Below are positions 44,192 through 60,998 of a stretch of 64,000 bases of DNA, in pieces. The notes below the pieces were generated by a model. The model saw only the letters and a list, made by a program, of their open reading frames with translations, was not told the DNA's origin and searched no databases. The DNA is from Megalonaias nervosa (Eukaryota; Mollusca; Bivalvia; Unionida; Unionidae): the NCBI GenBank assembly GCA_016617855.1, contig JAECUM010006770.1, positions 48,921-112,920 on the forward strand, given 5' to 3'. How positions within the stretch are numbered: position 1 is the stretch's first letter; each line of letters starts with the position of its first letter. The translations under genes were made by a program, and so were the position numbers.

Positions 44192-44267
44192 AGACAATGT
44201 AGAAATCCCTACACAAGATACACGTACCCGTACATGTAATTAAAGTTCAGTCTTATGATACTGTGCT

Positions 44268-44452
44268 CACCGACTTTTTGTATTTTGTATTTTGATCGAC
44301 GTATTGGAATCATCATTGTCCATGGGACTAAGGTATTCAGATTAACTCAGATTTTGTTTCAAAGTTCAATAATATTTTACGCCGGTAATAGTGTCTTTTC
44401 ATATCACATATCTCGTCTTATTTTAAAATAAATAAGGCACGCAGCGAAGTGC
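44268..44452. repeat. Dispersed repeat, copy 2 (partner at 24606-24800)
   Basis: Same block order as the 24.6-kb copy, ending AAGGCACGCAGCGAAGTGCGA versus a similar AAGGCACGTAACGACGAGCG end. Confidence 0.7.
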
Positions 44453-44579
44453 GACTGTCGGCCAAGCTCCAATCCATACTTCAAAGAATTTAAATGATGC
44501 AGTGAATGAAACTGATGACCAGATGAGGGGCTCGGTGTGTCAGTTGGTTCTAATATTTATGATGTAGCTTAACATTTTA

Positions 44580-47060
44580 TGGTACAGTTGGAAGAACTGA
44601 AATATCCAGTGTTGAATAGGCTTTCTATGACATTAAGCGTGACGCTAAAGAAATTTTAAAGAATGAAAAAGGACGGTACAAGTTACATGTACTGAGATTT
44701 TGGATATACCACTGTTTGAGTAGATAGATCGTAATCGGATATAGTTATCAGTAGATGAAGTTTCGAAAGACAGTAAGACCAGACGAAGAAAGACGAAAAG
44801 TAATTGAGAGGGTCAGTGCGGTAACCATGAAGGTGTTGTGCGTGTATTGAAACCAGACGTAATTGCCGTTATTGATACGGGGGCAGATGTCACCAGTCGT
44901 ATCCAGAGTAGATGTGACCGATTATTGTACAATCACGAAGTTGAGTTGTGGCTGAAAGGGGGTGGGGGATGGGTCTAAATTCCTAAATTCGGTACAAGAT
45001 GACTTGTGACGGTCGATTTTTATATCAGAAGTCTAAGTTTTGGATGGCCTATCTATGTTGCACGGATAAGAGACGATCTTTTGCTTGGATGTGATATCAT
45101 AGACGAGAAGAATATCACGGTGAACACAAACAGAGGTCTTGACGTCAAAGGTGTATGGATTGTCCTGACAGGAAGAATGATAGAATTTCTAGTAATTATT
45201 AAACGGAGTGTGACAGTTCCTTCAGAATCCGATTGTATTGTCACGGCGAAGAGCGACCTTTAAATGGTTACAGCGATTCAGTGTCGTTTTCAGCTTTTCA
45301 ACCAATTGTTGAAGATAAAGGCATACTGATAGTAGCAAGTGCCTTAGTTTATCCTATTGGAAATAAGATCCCTGTCTAAAGACTGAACTTGTCTAAGTCC
45401 CCTGTGAAACAGAAGAACAGATACTTAATTGATGAACTAAAGAAGGTTGATAGTATTCGTGAAGTTCACAAGGCAACAGAAGATGTTTTAGATAAACGGT
45501 CTAAAGAATATTTTTATGAACTAGGGATACACAAGGAGAAAGTGGTCATAACGGAGATGAGACCAAGCGTTCTGCTTTACCATAGCACCATAATGAGCTG
45601 TACCTGAAGAGCTTTAAGATAATCGAAATGGATTCAGAAACAATTTTTCAAAGTTTTCCAAAGGCAGAGTGATGTATTTCCTAATGTCTAAAAGGACCTC
45701 TGTTCTTGTTTCATGCAAATGCATGCAATCGAGACAGCATGAGTTGCGCCTATTCGATAGCCTTTTTGCCAGATCCCAAAGGGTATGAGGACGAAGAAGG
45801 ACAGTATTTAAAAGATCATTTTGCGTTTGGAAATGTGTGTCCATCATCTCCAGCTTGGGCATCACCTTTCGTTCTGGTGCGGAAAAGGAATGGTTCAATC
45901 AGAAAATATATACACTAGAGGAAGCTCAATGATATGACAATCCATGATCCCTATCACCTTCCAAATATTGGTATGTTTCTTGGTAGCATAGCGGACGCTA
46001 AATTGTTTTGTCGACTTCAGACCTTCAAAGTGGGTATTGGCAGGTTGTACTCGCTGAAAGATCGAGAGAAGGGCTTTTATAATAAGGTATGCAATTTATG
46101 AAGAGGCACTTCGTAATGTACCCATATTGGGATATGCCAAAGAATGTGCAACATACTTTCGTGACACGAATGCGTCAAACGTCGTGATTGGGGCGGCTCT
46201 TTCTCATATACAGGATGGGAAAGAACATGTGATTGCATATGGATCCAAACAACTAGACAGACAACAACAAAGTTACAGCGTAGCAAGGAGAAAATTGTTA
46301 GCTGTAGCAACTTTTGTCAGATTGCTACTGGGTTACAACTTTATGTTACTGACCAATCACGGAGCTCTGGGCTTTTCGTTTGACTATAAGGTACCCAATG
46401 GACAGACCGCAAGATGACTGGAAGTAGTAGCTCAGTATGAATTGAAATATAGCACAGAGTAGCAGCAAAGCATCGATATGCCATTTTCATATCAAGAAAA
46501 CGTTTGAACAGTTGCAATGTTCACACAGAGAATTTTTCAGCGAGTTTGTTGATCAACTAGAAGGGTCTGATTTTAAAGAGAAAGTAGACAATGTTGGAGC
46601 CCCAAGTGCCCTGAATGTTAGTGCAAAGACAGATAAAGAATCGTGTATTGTGATGAAGCACTCACACAAAAGTGAAAGAAGGGGGAAAAGGGAATAAAAC
46701 ATAAACTTCAACTAAATTGGTTGCTAGAGAAGATCAATATTTAGTGTATCCAGAAGATACAGCGCCAACATGTTTGTCTCCTAAATGGATTAAACTACAC
46801 TGAGATGATGAGTTAGCAAAATCACAACGTGGAAATCCAGACTTTAGTCAAATACACACATGGCTGGATAATGGAAATGTTCTGGATATAGAAAAAGTGC
46901 TGCAAGCCTAAGTTACGAGAAAGGTATAGACAAACTGGGAGAATGTAACTACAAAACATATTTTTTATGTTCCCAATCTGACATTCTAGTATTACAGTTA
47001 TTGGTACCCAAGGTCTTGAGGAAAATAGGTAATCAGAAACTATCATGACATGATCGTATC
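44580..47060 (+). pseudogene. Decayed Ty3/Gypsy pol
   Basis: On the plus strand: end of the aspartic protease region (WPIYVARIRDDLLLGCDII, ~45050); reverse transcriptase start SSPAWASPFVLVRKRNGSI (~45845) with RKLNDMTIHDPYHLPNI after a stop, then KLFCRLQTFKVGIGRLYSL; RNase H (FRDTNASNVVIGAALSHI, DGKEHVIAYGSKQLDR, VARRKLLAVATFV, LTNHGALGF, ~46160-46370); and the start of the integrase linker (DDELAKSQRGNPDFSQIHTW, ~46800). The middle of the reverse transcriptase, including the YxDD motif, is deleted, so RT runs directly into RNase H near 46085. Stops and frameshifts throughout. No LTRs recognised for this copy. Confidence 0.88.
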
Positions 47061-47189
47061 AGATCACACTGTCGTTAATAAAATAACGGAGATAAAAGTT
47101 GCTTCTACTAGTACAAGGTGGGAGAAGACTTGCACACTTTAAATATTCTTCGAGATTACTTTCTATATAGCTCTCGTCGTCTTCTTTTT

Positions 47190-48700
47190 GGCTACTTATT
47201 GTAACCTGGACAAGTAAAATGTTCCTTCAAAACCTTCTCCGCTCATATCTTCTAATTTATAGGCATGATATTCTGGTTCACGCTTTTGTGCAGTGATTTC
47301 AATCTCTGACAAGTCGTGGCAACAGGTGGATGTATTAGTGAGAGTGTTGCTATGTAAAATATTTTAAGTGCGTTCTTTCAAAAGCCCTTGACAACGTTCC
47401 ACGGCTCTTGATTTATTTATGGATTTCCAGTGATCCAAAATAATTGACTTGTTTTCAGTTCTTTTTGCAAGGCATAGTTAAGAAATTCGTTGCATTTTTG
47501 CCATCAATCATTTTGTTTCAAAACCATTTTAAGATGTCTCCCATCTCTGAAAGTATTTTAGAAGTCAAGTTGATTTAGAAAGCACGTCAGTGCCACTAAC
47601 GAAGTACTTGTTTGCTAGTTATTTGAACAGATGGAGTTTAAAACACTTTTCTTGTGTCATCTTCTTTCAAGCCGGCGGATGTATCTGCCTGGCTGACTTC
47701 TTGCTCTATTTGCATGACTGAATTGTAATCTCTCAGTGTTATGCTTGTCTCTTTTGTCTAAAGGTGTCTGGAGATACCATTGAAGATGTTGCGATAATTG
47801 TCCGCACCGTAGCAATTTTTTAGTGTTCCAGACAAATCAGTTCTATCCATCAACAATTGTAATTCTTGTTGCGACTATGACGTATCGGTGAGATAGGATT
47901 ATTAGGTCAATATAGTTTCGTTGTTCGCATTGCTGGGCGAGTTCCATTAATCGTCTCCCTTCTATAAGATCTAAAGGTATACGTGTGATGTGGTATCATG
48001 TTTTATCTTATGCCATCATCTTTCATGCATCATCCTATAAGAAGTCCAGCAATGAAACCTAATAAAGGAGCAGCCACGTTTAACAATGGCCCTGTCGGCA
48101 TGGGAAAAATCTCTTCGATGAAAGAGCTTGATGGTTTCTATGGAATGATGCGAAGTTTCCTTTTCACCATTTTGGGAAGAAAGTTATGGTCATTTCATTT
48201 CCTATTGGTTGTTTCTTTATCTATCATAGTGGAAGCTGCTTTCTTTTGAAAACGTCCTAACAACATTTCCACACTAGAATGATTTGTTATCGAATCGGGA
48301 AACCAGTTTGGTCAATATTAACAAAGTATCCCAATGTATAGCCAAACAATGAAGGCATGCCTTTTTATTCCCGTTTTAGAAGAGGGTTCTGTCTTGGGGC
48401 AATGAGTAAGGTAGGGCGTACGTCTTGGTAACTTCTTTCGTTTTTAAGAGCAAAAGCGCTGAAGTGAATCTTGTCTTACACTTCTTTTTATACTAGATCA
48501 AGCATGTCGTTAAAAACCTTATTTTGAGCAGTATTCGACGATGACGTATTTTCAATTGATTAAATTCAGTCAACTTTGTAACACTTTTTCTGTCCTGTTC
48601 TCTATTCTCACAAATCTTAATTTTTCTTGGCAACGATGGAACAGTTCAGTAAAATCGAACATAAGATTTTTGGAGAATAAAGCTAAATAGTTACTCACTA
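47190..48700 (-). other. Unrecognised, possibly decayed coding region
   Basis: The minus strand has protein-like stretches interrupted by stops, such as GRRLMELAQQCEQRNYIDLI (~47960) and a hydrophobic run with NVAAPLLGFIAGLLIG (~48070). I cannot assign a family. It may be an old transposon or a host pseudogene. Confidence 0.25.
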
Positions 48701-48990
48701 TATGATATGACTTTTTTCTGTAATTGACAGCATTTGACATAAATCTGTGATATATTTAAACTTGAAAAGATTTGAAAAAAATGCAAACTGCTGAAAATTA
48801 AAACAAATAATAATTTGCTGATGGATATTCTGTTGGTTTTTGATCCACTGACATATTTTTTGAAGTTTATACTTATAGATCTGAATATAGCAGACGAAAT
48901 AACAGCAGAACGAAGGTTTTAAGTTCAAGAGTAAGAAAACGTACAATATTTAAAAGAACAATTGTTGGACCAATTTTAAAATGATAGAAA

Positions 48991-48995
<5 letters not shown>

Positions 48996-49080
<85 letters not shown>
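48996..49080. repeat. (TA)n microsatellite
   Basis: 85 bp of TA dinucleotide. Confidence 0.97.
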
Positions 49081-49082
<2 letters not shown>

Positions 49083-49394
49083 GAATGGCTAACTGAAATA
49101 TCTACCATTATAATACACAATCAGAGAAGAAAGATTGCATACATACTTGACATAATGGAGTCATATGAAGACATATATTTTGGCTGTGACAGATATTTTC
49201 TCAAAGGAGTCTTGGATTCAAAAACTAAAAACGAGAAGGATGCACAATGACATAAGGTAAGCTTGTAAATAACTCCGAAAAGAGAGAAAATCAGCAATAA
49301 TACAGAATGATGATGCAAAGAGTTTTACAACAGGGAAGTTGAAGAATTGATGGGAAAGAAAAATAACTGGCTCCTTTTCAGTTGCGGAAAATGT

Positions 49395-49643
49395 TGTTAT
49401 TGTTGTAGTATTTAACGCCATTTTTTAGCACACGATAGGCTCTATATGGCGGCCAGTATTAATGGTGGAGGAAGAACCCAGGAAAACCCCGGAAAGAACA
49501 ACCGACCCACGAGAAGCAACTGGTAAGCTTTCTCACATATCTACATTGGCCGAATCATAGACTCGAACCCACGCAGACAGAGCTGAGATGGCAATGACCC
49601 GTAACGGAGAGCGCTTTAGACAACTCGCCACTCGGGGCCCCCT
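49395..49643 (-). mobile_element. tRNA-derived SINE, family B
   Basis: On the minus strand the head reads CCCCGAGTGGCGAGTTGTCT with an A box, then GCGTGGGTTCGAGTC as the B box. A body follows with TTTCCGGGGTTTTCCTGGG and a GGCGTTAAATACTACAACAA tail. It differs in head and body from family A, but both end in a GTTAAA-type tail. Confidence 0.85.
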
Positions 49644-52860
<3,217 letters not shown>

Positions 52861-53753
52861 TGTTACGACCATGTAGTTTAATTACTTGTGTATTAAAATT
52901 TGAATTCTTTCTATTTCATTTTTGTATCATTATATATAATTACTACTGTGATGATGATTATGTTCGCAGGGTCTGACATTTTTAAAGAAACGTCGTGTTT
53001 ATTTAGAACGTAAATATGACTCTCAGGATTTCGTAAGCAATTTTTTTAGATTGCTGGCTAGGTAAACGATTGGTTGTGGTCAAGGTCATTTCTAATTATA
53101 CGTGTTTACATCCTGTACTGAGATGGTCATATTTTGAAATAACCACGCGTTCTGCATGCGCGCTTGCTTGAAATGACGTCTCAGTTCGGTTTAAATACTC
53201 AGGTATCTGTGAAATCTGGGAGAGTCATATTTTAACACCTTGTAGAGTCGTTCTTATACCTTGAAGAACAAGGTATTCTTTTTTCTGTGCTGGAAAGAGT
53301 TTGTTTTTCTTACATCTGTAGAACTCGAGAGATGTATATGGTTGTAGAGGACAGCTATGGGAATTCATCTATTTTTTAAACAATAATTATTTTCCCTGGA
53401 GAACTACACAAGCTTAGGACTAAAGATATTCAGTGAAATTGATTCTAAATTGGAACAGAACAGTACAAATTGTGGTTCAACGTGGAATTCTGGACATTTG
53501 TGTAAAAACTTCGTCTGACGTCATCATCCACCATTTTGGAACGGAATTGAGATTCAGACTAGATTCAGTTAGAACTATTATTGATAGGACTTGTATATCT
53601 TCACAATTCTAGGACAAATGTTTGGATTTTCTTCGCAAATCGTAAGTCCTATTTCATATTTTTACCTTTTCACCGTGTTTTCTAGGGAAATAAGTTATTT
53701 TTGTTAAAACTTACAAAGCTTGTTGTCTTCGCTCTTTTCTTTATGTTACTTTA
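52861..53753 (+). mobile_element. LTR of the 13-19 kb family, 3' truncated
   Basis: Begins TGTTACGACCATG and follows the same block order as the LTRs at 15-19 kb: AAGGTCATTTC, ACACCTTG...ACAAGGT, GACGTCATCATCC, ATAGGACTTG, TAGGGAAATAA, AAAACTTACAAAGCTTGTTG. It ends after GTTACTTT, short of the ACGAGCC...ACGTAACA terminus. Confidence 0.82.
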
Positions 53754-54007
53754 AACTTTCTGATACTTAACTATATATGTTCAATTTCGTTTAAATTTTA
53801 GCTAAACATTCTGATTCACAATTACCTTCAAGAATTCGATATTTTGACCGTGAAATGTTTACTAGATTTAACTTCATCCATTTTATAGAAAAGCTATTTC
53901 TATATTAACTGCTTTTGGTTAATTTTGCGGAAATTGTTTCCAACGAAAGTTCTTATTGATAAAACGAAAATGTTTATCCTTGACTAAAAAAAACCCTAAA
54001 GATTCTT

Positions 54008-54081
54008 GACAGTGTGGCTACCTGACAGTGTGGCTATTTGACAGTGTGGCTCTTTGACAGTGAACTACTTGACAGTGTGGC
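54008..54081. repeat. ~18-bp tandem repeat
   Basis: Units of TTGACAGTGTGGCT with a 3-5-bp spacer, about five copies, one partial. Confidence 0.88.
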
Positions 54082-54621
54082 TTATATACCCTTTTATTAT
54101 CTTCTTTATAGTTCTTATTTTTATTTGTGCCCCGTTATTTTTGTTCCAACAATTGATTATGCATTAAAGTGCTTTAAATAATGTTCTTGTAATTTACATC
54201 CGATGTATCGGAATAGAATTGGTTCCTTCATTTTCACGAAAGAAACAAATCAGACATAGAACGCTTTCTACTTGATGCAGGTGCTATCAACAAACCCACA
54301 AGGCAATCACCTATAACAGAAACTTTCATTTTCATAATTTGAAACATTTCTTTGTTCTTTATACACGTTTGAATGACTTCATATTTTGACATTTTATTGT
54401 CAATTCTAAAACTACTACCTTACGCATTTCTTTTCCAATAATGTTAGCCTCCCTTTGTGGAATGCTTGAAAAGATTATTGTACTTTAAATATTAGATGAA
54501 CATTATTATGCATATCTATATTGTGTGGTTGACCTTGGTTCGTAATTAAGGGATGAGTCTTACCTGTCCATTCACATTAATTTTTGTTATTAACAACATA
54601 TTGCATAGCTAATACTTCTTT

Positions 54622-54628
<7 letters not shown>

Positions 54629-54686
<58 letters not shown>
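54629..54686. repeat. (TA)n microsatellite
   Basis: About 58 bp of TA dinucleotide. Confidence 0.96.
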
Positions 54687-54688
<2 letters not shown>

Positions 54689-57600
54689 TCTTTTTAGACA
54701 TTAAGAATGTTCTAGAAGCATGTCGTTTATGAATTCGATGGGAAAATGACCTTCATCCTGGTTCTGTGACTGTATCTGAACTTTTCATATAAATGTTTTT
54801 TAGTCTAAAATTAGTAATCCATATCTTTATACCAGTCGTAGTAGAATCAAGTTGTGTCCAGTGAGAGGATTTAATTTATTTATTTCAATTGTTCATTGGG
54901 ATTGCAAAGTTCTCTTTAAATATAGGGCTAAATTACTATTTTGGATTTATTGTGAATTCTTTCATGGATATTTTGGATTATATCATTGTGATACAGCAAG
55001 ACTGTTAGCATATCGTCAATATTCCAGGTTACCGGCACATTAATATATTCAGGTTTGAAATTCATTCGAAATACCACTGGAATTTATTTGGAATATTCTA
55101 TACCTATGGAACAATGATATAACGTCTAGGAATTTTTTGGGACTTAATGCATAATACTGTAAGTTCCTTATTAAACTTTCAATCTATATATCGCGGGAAT
55201 AAATTATTAGTTGAATATTACAAAACGTGTTGGTTTCCAATTTTTCTATTACGTCGTTTAAGACCACGGAGTCGTAATAAAATATAACTTATAATCATTA
55301 CCGACATCCATACGAGATATGTCATTTCGTCCATCTAGATAATTTACTGTTTCAGCTACCTTGCACCTAGATGCTAAGCATAATTTATAAATTTATATTA
55401 TTTGTAAAATAATGGGTTATATGTTTTTCATGTTTAAAATAAATAACGGTTTCTTTCTTTGACAGCTATTCCTTAATGCCAGTGCATCATCTTTAATTTA
55501 CAAACATACTCCATTATTTATTGTATACACATTTCATCTCCTAATGTCATTTCTTATTCTATCCCAATACGCTATCGTCACACGTCATTCTTCAGTTTAT
55601 ATTTGCGTTTATGTTTATTTTCTATATAAAAATCATAGACTATTGTGAAGTGTGAACGCCGATCATAATTTTTCCAATACTGATTATTTTATCGATAAAA
55701 TAAATTTAAAAAAAATAAAAATATACTAATTATCAATGCAAACTATTGCATGCCGTTCATTCTTTTTATACTAATATTTACCACTTCCTAGTTTCGAACC
55801 ACGCTTCTTTCACTTGTATACATCATATTTGCAACACGTGACCTATATACACTATGCAGTATTTATTTACCTTCACTGTATTATCAGACAGTATTTTGTT
55901 TCTTGGATTTAAGTCTAGTACATTTCTAATTTTAATGTTCTCGTATCTCGTACGAGATGGTGATGCACGATTTGTTTACATCTTCTAAAATAACGTAGGT
56001 TAACTTTCATAATATATTCACTAAAAGCCGTCGATTTGCATGGATTTATATTTCATTCCGTGCAAATGAGACTAACGCCTGAATAACTACATCCATTAAA
56101 CGAAGTTCAGAAATTTAACAGTAATTTATGAACAGTGATCTTTTGCAACTTTATATAATACTTCCGGTTGTCTAGTTTGTCAAATTATTTAATTTTTTAA
56201 TACAACATTTAAGAGAATTTAGCTGCAGTTAGCACATTTTTATGCGCGAATTGATACAGGAAACATTATTTGGGGTGCGGGTTCTGTGGTATCATCTATT
56301 GGTACTTTTTGGTAGGCGTTTGAGTGGAACATCTTTAAACAATCGATTTGAATAACTGGGGGTTTTATCTATAGGGACTTTGCTTCCTTATTTCTTTTTC
56401 TTTTTTTTTGTTGATAAATTTCATTGCAATATAGATTGCATGGCATTGGCACTCTTGCAATAGAGCTGTTAGATTAATTTTAGTATGTAGTCAACGCTCA
56501 CATGTCCCCCAATTTCTACATCATTTATAAATATGATGATCAGTATGATGAGAGCTGAAATCAATAATTGAACAATTTTCGTATTGCATTCAATAATGTG
56601 TTCTCCCAAACCCGCAACTCCCGCACACATAAGGCATATCTATCTTGTTTGAATGGAAAAATTAGGCTTACAGTTTGGCTTTTCGTCAGAAGTTACAAGC
56701 TTTTGGTTGTTAATTTGGTCCTTATGGTAACCAGAGGATTAACATCTTTGAAACATCCTCGATCCCACGAGAATCACGGATCTTGTTCTGATTATGTTCC
56801 ATAGTGGGTGATAAGATAGCGGACGTACAAAACGTAACAAACTTGGACGAGTGACAGGCGAAATTATGTTTACACCAAAACGCATTGGGTATGATCCCTA
56901 GTTTCTAAGATAAAGGAACAGGACACATGAGAATAATGTGCCTTCTACTTAGTACAATACAAATCGCAATAGGTCGCGATGGATTATAACAGACCAAAAC
57001 TATACGTAGGCATACGTTCTGAAGATAAGATCTTGAGTAGGTACATAAGGTCATTTGCTACAGTTCCCTTTATAAGTTCAGGCACTCCTTCCATTCATAA
57101 AAGCAGGACCTTCTATTGCATAATGGACATATCGCACCAAAACACAATGTGCTATTATCAGACCAAACCCGGATGCATGCCTACCCACTAAAGATAAGAT
57201 CTATGAAATGTACTTTTAGTTTCCGGTTGCATCTCTATATAAGGTCCTTCAATCATTCACCTTTGAGGAACAGCGCTTTATTTTTATTCTACCTATATGG
57301 AAGATCATAACGATGATATAGTTTCATAATTTTACTTCTGCTTCATCTTCTACACATTTCTATTTTTCTTTCCTTTTTCACCTCACTGTGTTAAATCTAT
57401 TTATAATTTGGGTCTCTATATTATTGCAATATTGTTGTTCAACTGTAGTATTATGGTCCTATAGCCTACATTACCAATAAATGGTTGTCATTGTCATTGT
57501 CGTTATGTTTCCTCTATACAAATTTTCTATGACACCACATTGACCCTAAATGTCACTGATCATGCGAGTACATTGTAGAATCAACTGACTTAGCTTTATA

Positions 57601-57831
57601 ATGATTCTTCCTAACAAAACCCATCAAGTACTTTGGCAATGTCATAAGGCGAATTTTTATCCAGATTTTATCAAGATTTATTATCAAGCACTTTATCCAT
57701 CTAGGTGATCTTACGTGACTAACTCGGCATTATTAATCATGAAAACTAGGTAAGGTCAAGGTCATCTTATAGAAACAATTCTTACAGCCTTACAACTACC
57801 TAGTACACTAGTCTAAGGCTACAAATGTTGA

Positions 57832-57833
<2 letters not shown>
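54687..57833. other. No recognised gene
   Basis: No gene seen. Around 55150-55280 there is a weak echo of the LTR 3' block (GGGAATAAATTATTA, TTACAAAACGTGTTGGTTTC). Around 56.9-57.25 kb two loosely similar ~180-bp blocks share CAGACCAAA and AAGATAAGATCT. Confidence 0.35.

Positions 57834-57865
<32 letters not shown>
57834..57865. repeat. (GT)n microsatellite
   Basis: About 32 bp. Confidence 0.95.
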
Positions 57866-57869
<4 letters not shown>

Positions 57870-59064
57870 GCTTGCATTGCAAGTGTTCCTTCGATTACCG
57901 TTTTATGTCAAAATAACATCAGCATTGTCGGAACGATAATGAATAGCACATAAGCAGTATGTTGAACATGGTTACGAAAACACGGCATATTTTAAACACC
58001 TCTACTGACCGACAAAAGTGAGCATCGAAGCACTGTAAATTTGTATTTTTCTGATGTAATGAAGCCATATCATTAATGTTTTCTAAGTCAGCCATTAATT
58101 TTGTAAACAAAAATATCACGAAAGATAATAATAGTTTGATTAATCAAATGTGTTTTATGCACTAATTGCAACATGCCAAGATGGTCCTCGTAACGTGAAT
58201 AAAATATTTTGATAAAAATTTCTAGTACAAACGTACTAAGATATATGGAGCAACAACAAATCGACAAAAACGTCCGGGACGATAGCGATGTCATGACCTT
58301 AATGACTTATTCCATTGTCAGGATAACTGTTGGTGCAAACATTACTAATAACAAATACACGATGAACAAAATAAGCTGAAGAAGCAACAATTAATCCTAT
58401 TCTTTGTACATGACATACATTAATCAGATAGCATTTTCATAACTTTAAATGAATGATCAATGATAATTTAAAACCCTCTTTCGAACCACATCCCGCTGTA
58501 AATTATCCATTCTGTGTAACTTAAATACAGTATATGCTAGTGTAGCCATGTTAAATCCATAACTGGTTGATTCTGTCAGTAGGTTATTTGACACTGTCAG
58601 GGGCATTTTTTTATGTGTATACTGGTGTTCAATGTCCGTGGTATAGTTTCACACATATGGGCGTATAAAAGCAAATGTGGTTTCGTTCTTGGTGTCTAGC
58701 ATAGTATTGACGTGTTTCGCGATTTTGCAATATTTCGTAATGTGCTTTCTCACACATATCAAATCTGCACACAAATGCGAAAGCTTATGCTAACAATTCA
58801 GTTGTTTTGTTGCAATTTGCAGCATCCGCTACCATTTTCCATCTCATAGATACATTGAAAAGAAACATGTGTGTTTCCGATTGGTCAAAGAGTCGATGTT
58901 TACATGCTCGCTGAATCAAAATTGAAGCTAAATGGAGAATATATATATATATATATCGGATTGCTGCTTTCTAGTTGAAACAAAAGCACAGTGATTACAT
59001 ATTATATCATGGAGTTAGAAATAAATCGTTTAGAGATCAAAGCATTTAAAAAAACAATTTTCAG
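57866..59064. other. No recognised gene; upstream of first visible A2M exon
   Basis: A signal-peptide exon of the A2M/TEP gene should lie upstream of 59065, but I could not pick it out. Confidence 0.35.
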
Positions 59065-59222
59065 CTCTCATTGGATTGTAATGACAAATGCTATTGTACC
59101 TGCCCATCCACTTCACCTGGCGTTCACTTTCTTCAACACTACCGAGGATGTGAGAGTACAAGTGGACCTTCTCGAAGATGACCATCATCCAATTGTCACT
59201 GTGAAGAAAACCTTTGCAGGAG
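59065..59222 (+). CDS. A2M/TEP/CD109-like gene, exon encoding start of MG1
   Basis: The acceptor is ATTTTCAG before 59065 and the donor is GGAG|GTACAT after 59222. The 158-nt exon opens with the last base of a codon and ends after the first base of one (phase 2 in, phase 1 out). It encodes HWIVMTNAIVPAHPLHLAF and FNTTEDVRVQVDLLEDD, which match the first macroglobulin domain of alpha-2-macroglobulin-type proteins (usual form: V.AP..IRPG.P..V.V...N..EDV.V...L). These secreted or GPI-anchored proteins trap proteases or, as TEPs, tag microbes. The upstream ATG at 59009 is in frame but looks intronic. Confidence 0.8.
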
Positions 59223-59847
59223 GTACATAACCCTGTCAACGTTTTCTATTTCTCAGTCTGTCGGTCGTGATCTTTGTCTCTTCTGTGTGTCAGTTTCATG
59301 AATAGATTATTTCAGTTGTCGGGGACAATAAACGGTAACGACACACACACAGACACATACACACACACCGTAATTGCAGAAACATAGACTATCATATAAT
59401 AATGTTGTCAATTCAAAGCTGAGATCAAAAAGTGAAATGCAGCCAGTAAATGTGGTCAGTAATGGTAAATCTAATTACGATGAATTGATGGAATGAAAAA
59501 CATATCTTTTGATGACATCTGACTATTCCGCAATAAAAACGCGTTATGTTGAATTCCGCTACATGTATATTTTCAAACGTTATTGCTGACAGCTGCTCGG
59601 GTATTGCATACACTATCTTGTTTTAAGTGTCTTCAGATCTTTTCTAAGATTATAACAACCTAAAGAGAAAACGGTACCAAAGTTAATGTTACGTCACCCT
59701 TCATACATTTTTATATCAAACCCAATCGTAGAACTGGAAGTTAAAGGTAGAAGGACCGATAAGGTAGAAAATAGGCCACGTGTTTGTGAGTGTGTGAATT
59801 TCCTGATAGAAAAAATAGATCTGATAGTGATTTTATTTTACAGATCA

Positions 59848-59850
<3 letters not shown>

Positions 59851-59916
<66 letters not shown>
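59851..59916. repeat. (CT)n microsatellite in intron
   Basis: 66 bp of CT dinucleotide inside the first visible A2M intron. Confidence 0.97.
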
Positions 59917-59919
<3 letters not shown>

Positions 59920-60389
59920 GTTGGTGATTTATGAACGTCACCAACTATTGCTTCCCATATGGGTCTTTCCCCTTGATGCCATTGGCGGATCACTAGGTAT
60001 TGAATTGATAAGGGATTATTCCCGAAGTTCATATTAAAAGGTTGATTTCAAGTCGTGGATCGAAGGTTGGCTCGTGTAATAATTGAGACAAAATTATTCG
60101 AGCTGCACATTTATGTGATATTCTCAATGCTTATCTCATTTTTTCTTTTGTAGATATATTCTCAAAACTTATTTACAACAGATCCAATTTTGTGAGCAGA
60201 AAGTCTATATACTTGTATTTCCAAACACGAACAGCTATTTTGCTAGAATCAGCAGGAGAGATAATTTTATAGGCACTTTCAAACAAGCTTATTTTCATTC
60301 ATATTTTGGCTCCACCTCAATCTGTTGGTATCTAAATGTTATCTCTCTGAAGAAGATGTATGTAAAGTATTTACTCAGACGAACGAAAG

Positions 60390-60485
60390 AGTGATTACAT
60401 CTGGAAACAGGTTGTTACGTCTAGTGACAGGTTGTTACATCTAGAAACGTGTTATTTCATCTAGACACAGTCTTATAACACCTAG
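60390..60485. repeat. ~24-bp degenerate tandem repeat in intron
   Basis: Four units of TTACATCTAGAAACAGGTT type. Confidence 0.7.
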
Positions 60486-60901
60486 AACATGACGAAATCT
60501 ACGCATATGTCCAGGTCACCCTATTCCCGCTAATCGTTTCTACATTCAGTTCATTGAAGCAACGGTAATTCCCAATTGGAAGAATTTAACACAGTAGTGT
60601 ATGTTTAATTTCGTATTGAATTTTAAGATCATGCTGATATCAAACTTCATTCTTTACGAACCCGATGAAGAATTCATATGTACCCTACTGGAAGTGTTAA
60701 AGAAAGTTATACAACATCAGCAAAAGTATATTGTGGAATAATATTTTTTTCTGTTCAGTAGAAAGTGCAGTTAGTTTAGAAAATAACTTGATTAGTGTTC
60801 ATAAAGTTTGCTGCATATGCATTAACTACTGCGTAACGTGATTGTTCGTACTACAGAGAGGGAGAGGTGTCATTCATTATTTATGTATTTCTTTATTTTA
60901 G

Positions 60902-60927
60902 GTGCCTCGGATATATTAACGATACAG
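60902..60927 (+). CDS. A2M/TEP-like gene, 26-nt microexon
   Basis: Acceptor TTTATTTTAG, donor GTGAGTG. It completes a split Gly codon and encodes ASDILTIQ (phase 1 in, phase 0 out), joining the two larger MG1 exons in frame. The phase match on both sides is the main support. Confidence 0.75.
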
Positions 60928-60939
60928 GTGAGTGACATT

Positions 60940-60977
<38 letters not shown>

Positions 60978-60998
60978 TAATTATAATTATTATTATAA
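60940..60998. repeat. (AAT)n microsatellite in intron
   Basis: Starts 12 bp after the microexon. Confidence 0.95.

Noticed and set aside
55150..55280. Another LTR copy
   Set aside because: Only a weak resemblance to the LTR 3' block; no ends or target duplication visible.
58991..59064. Start codon of the A2M gene at 59009
   Set aside because: The encoded start has no signal peptide, and a strong TTTTCAG acceptor follows, so this is probably intron.
59686..59944. Ser-Leu and Arg-Glu repeat proteins on both strands
   Set aside because: They are the (CT)n run in an A2M intron; no coding support.
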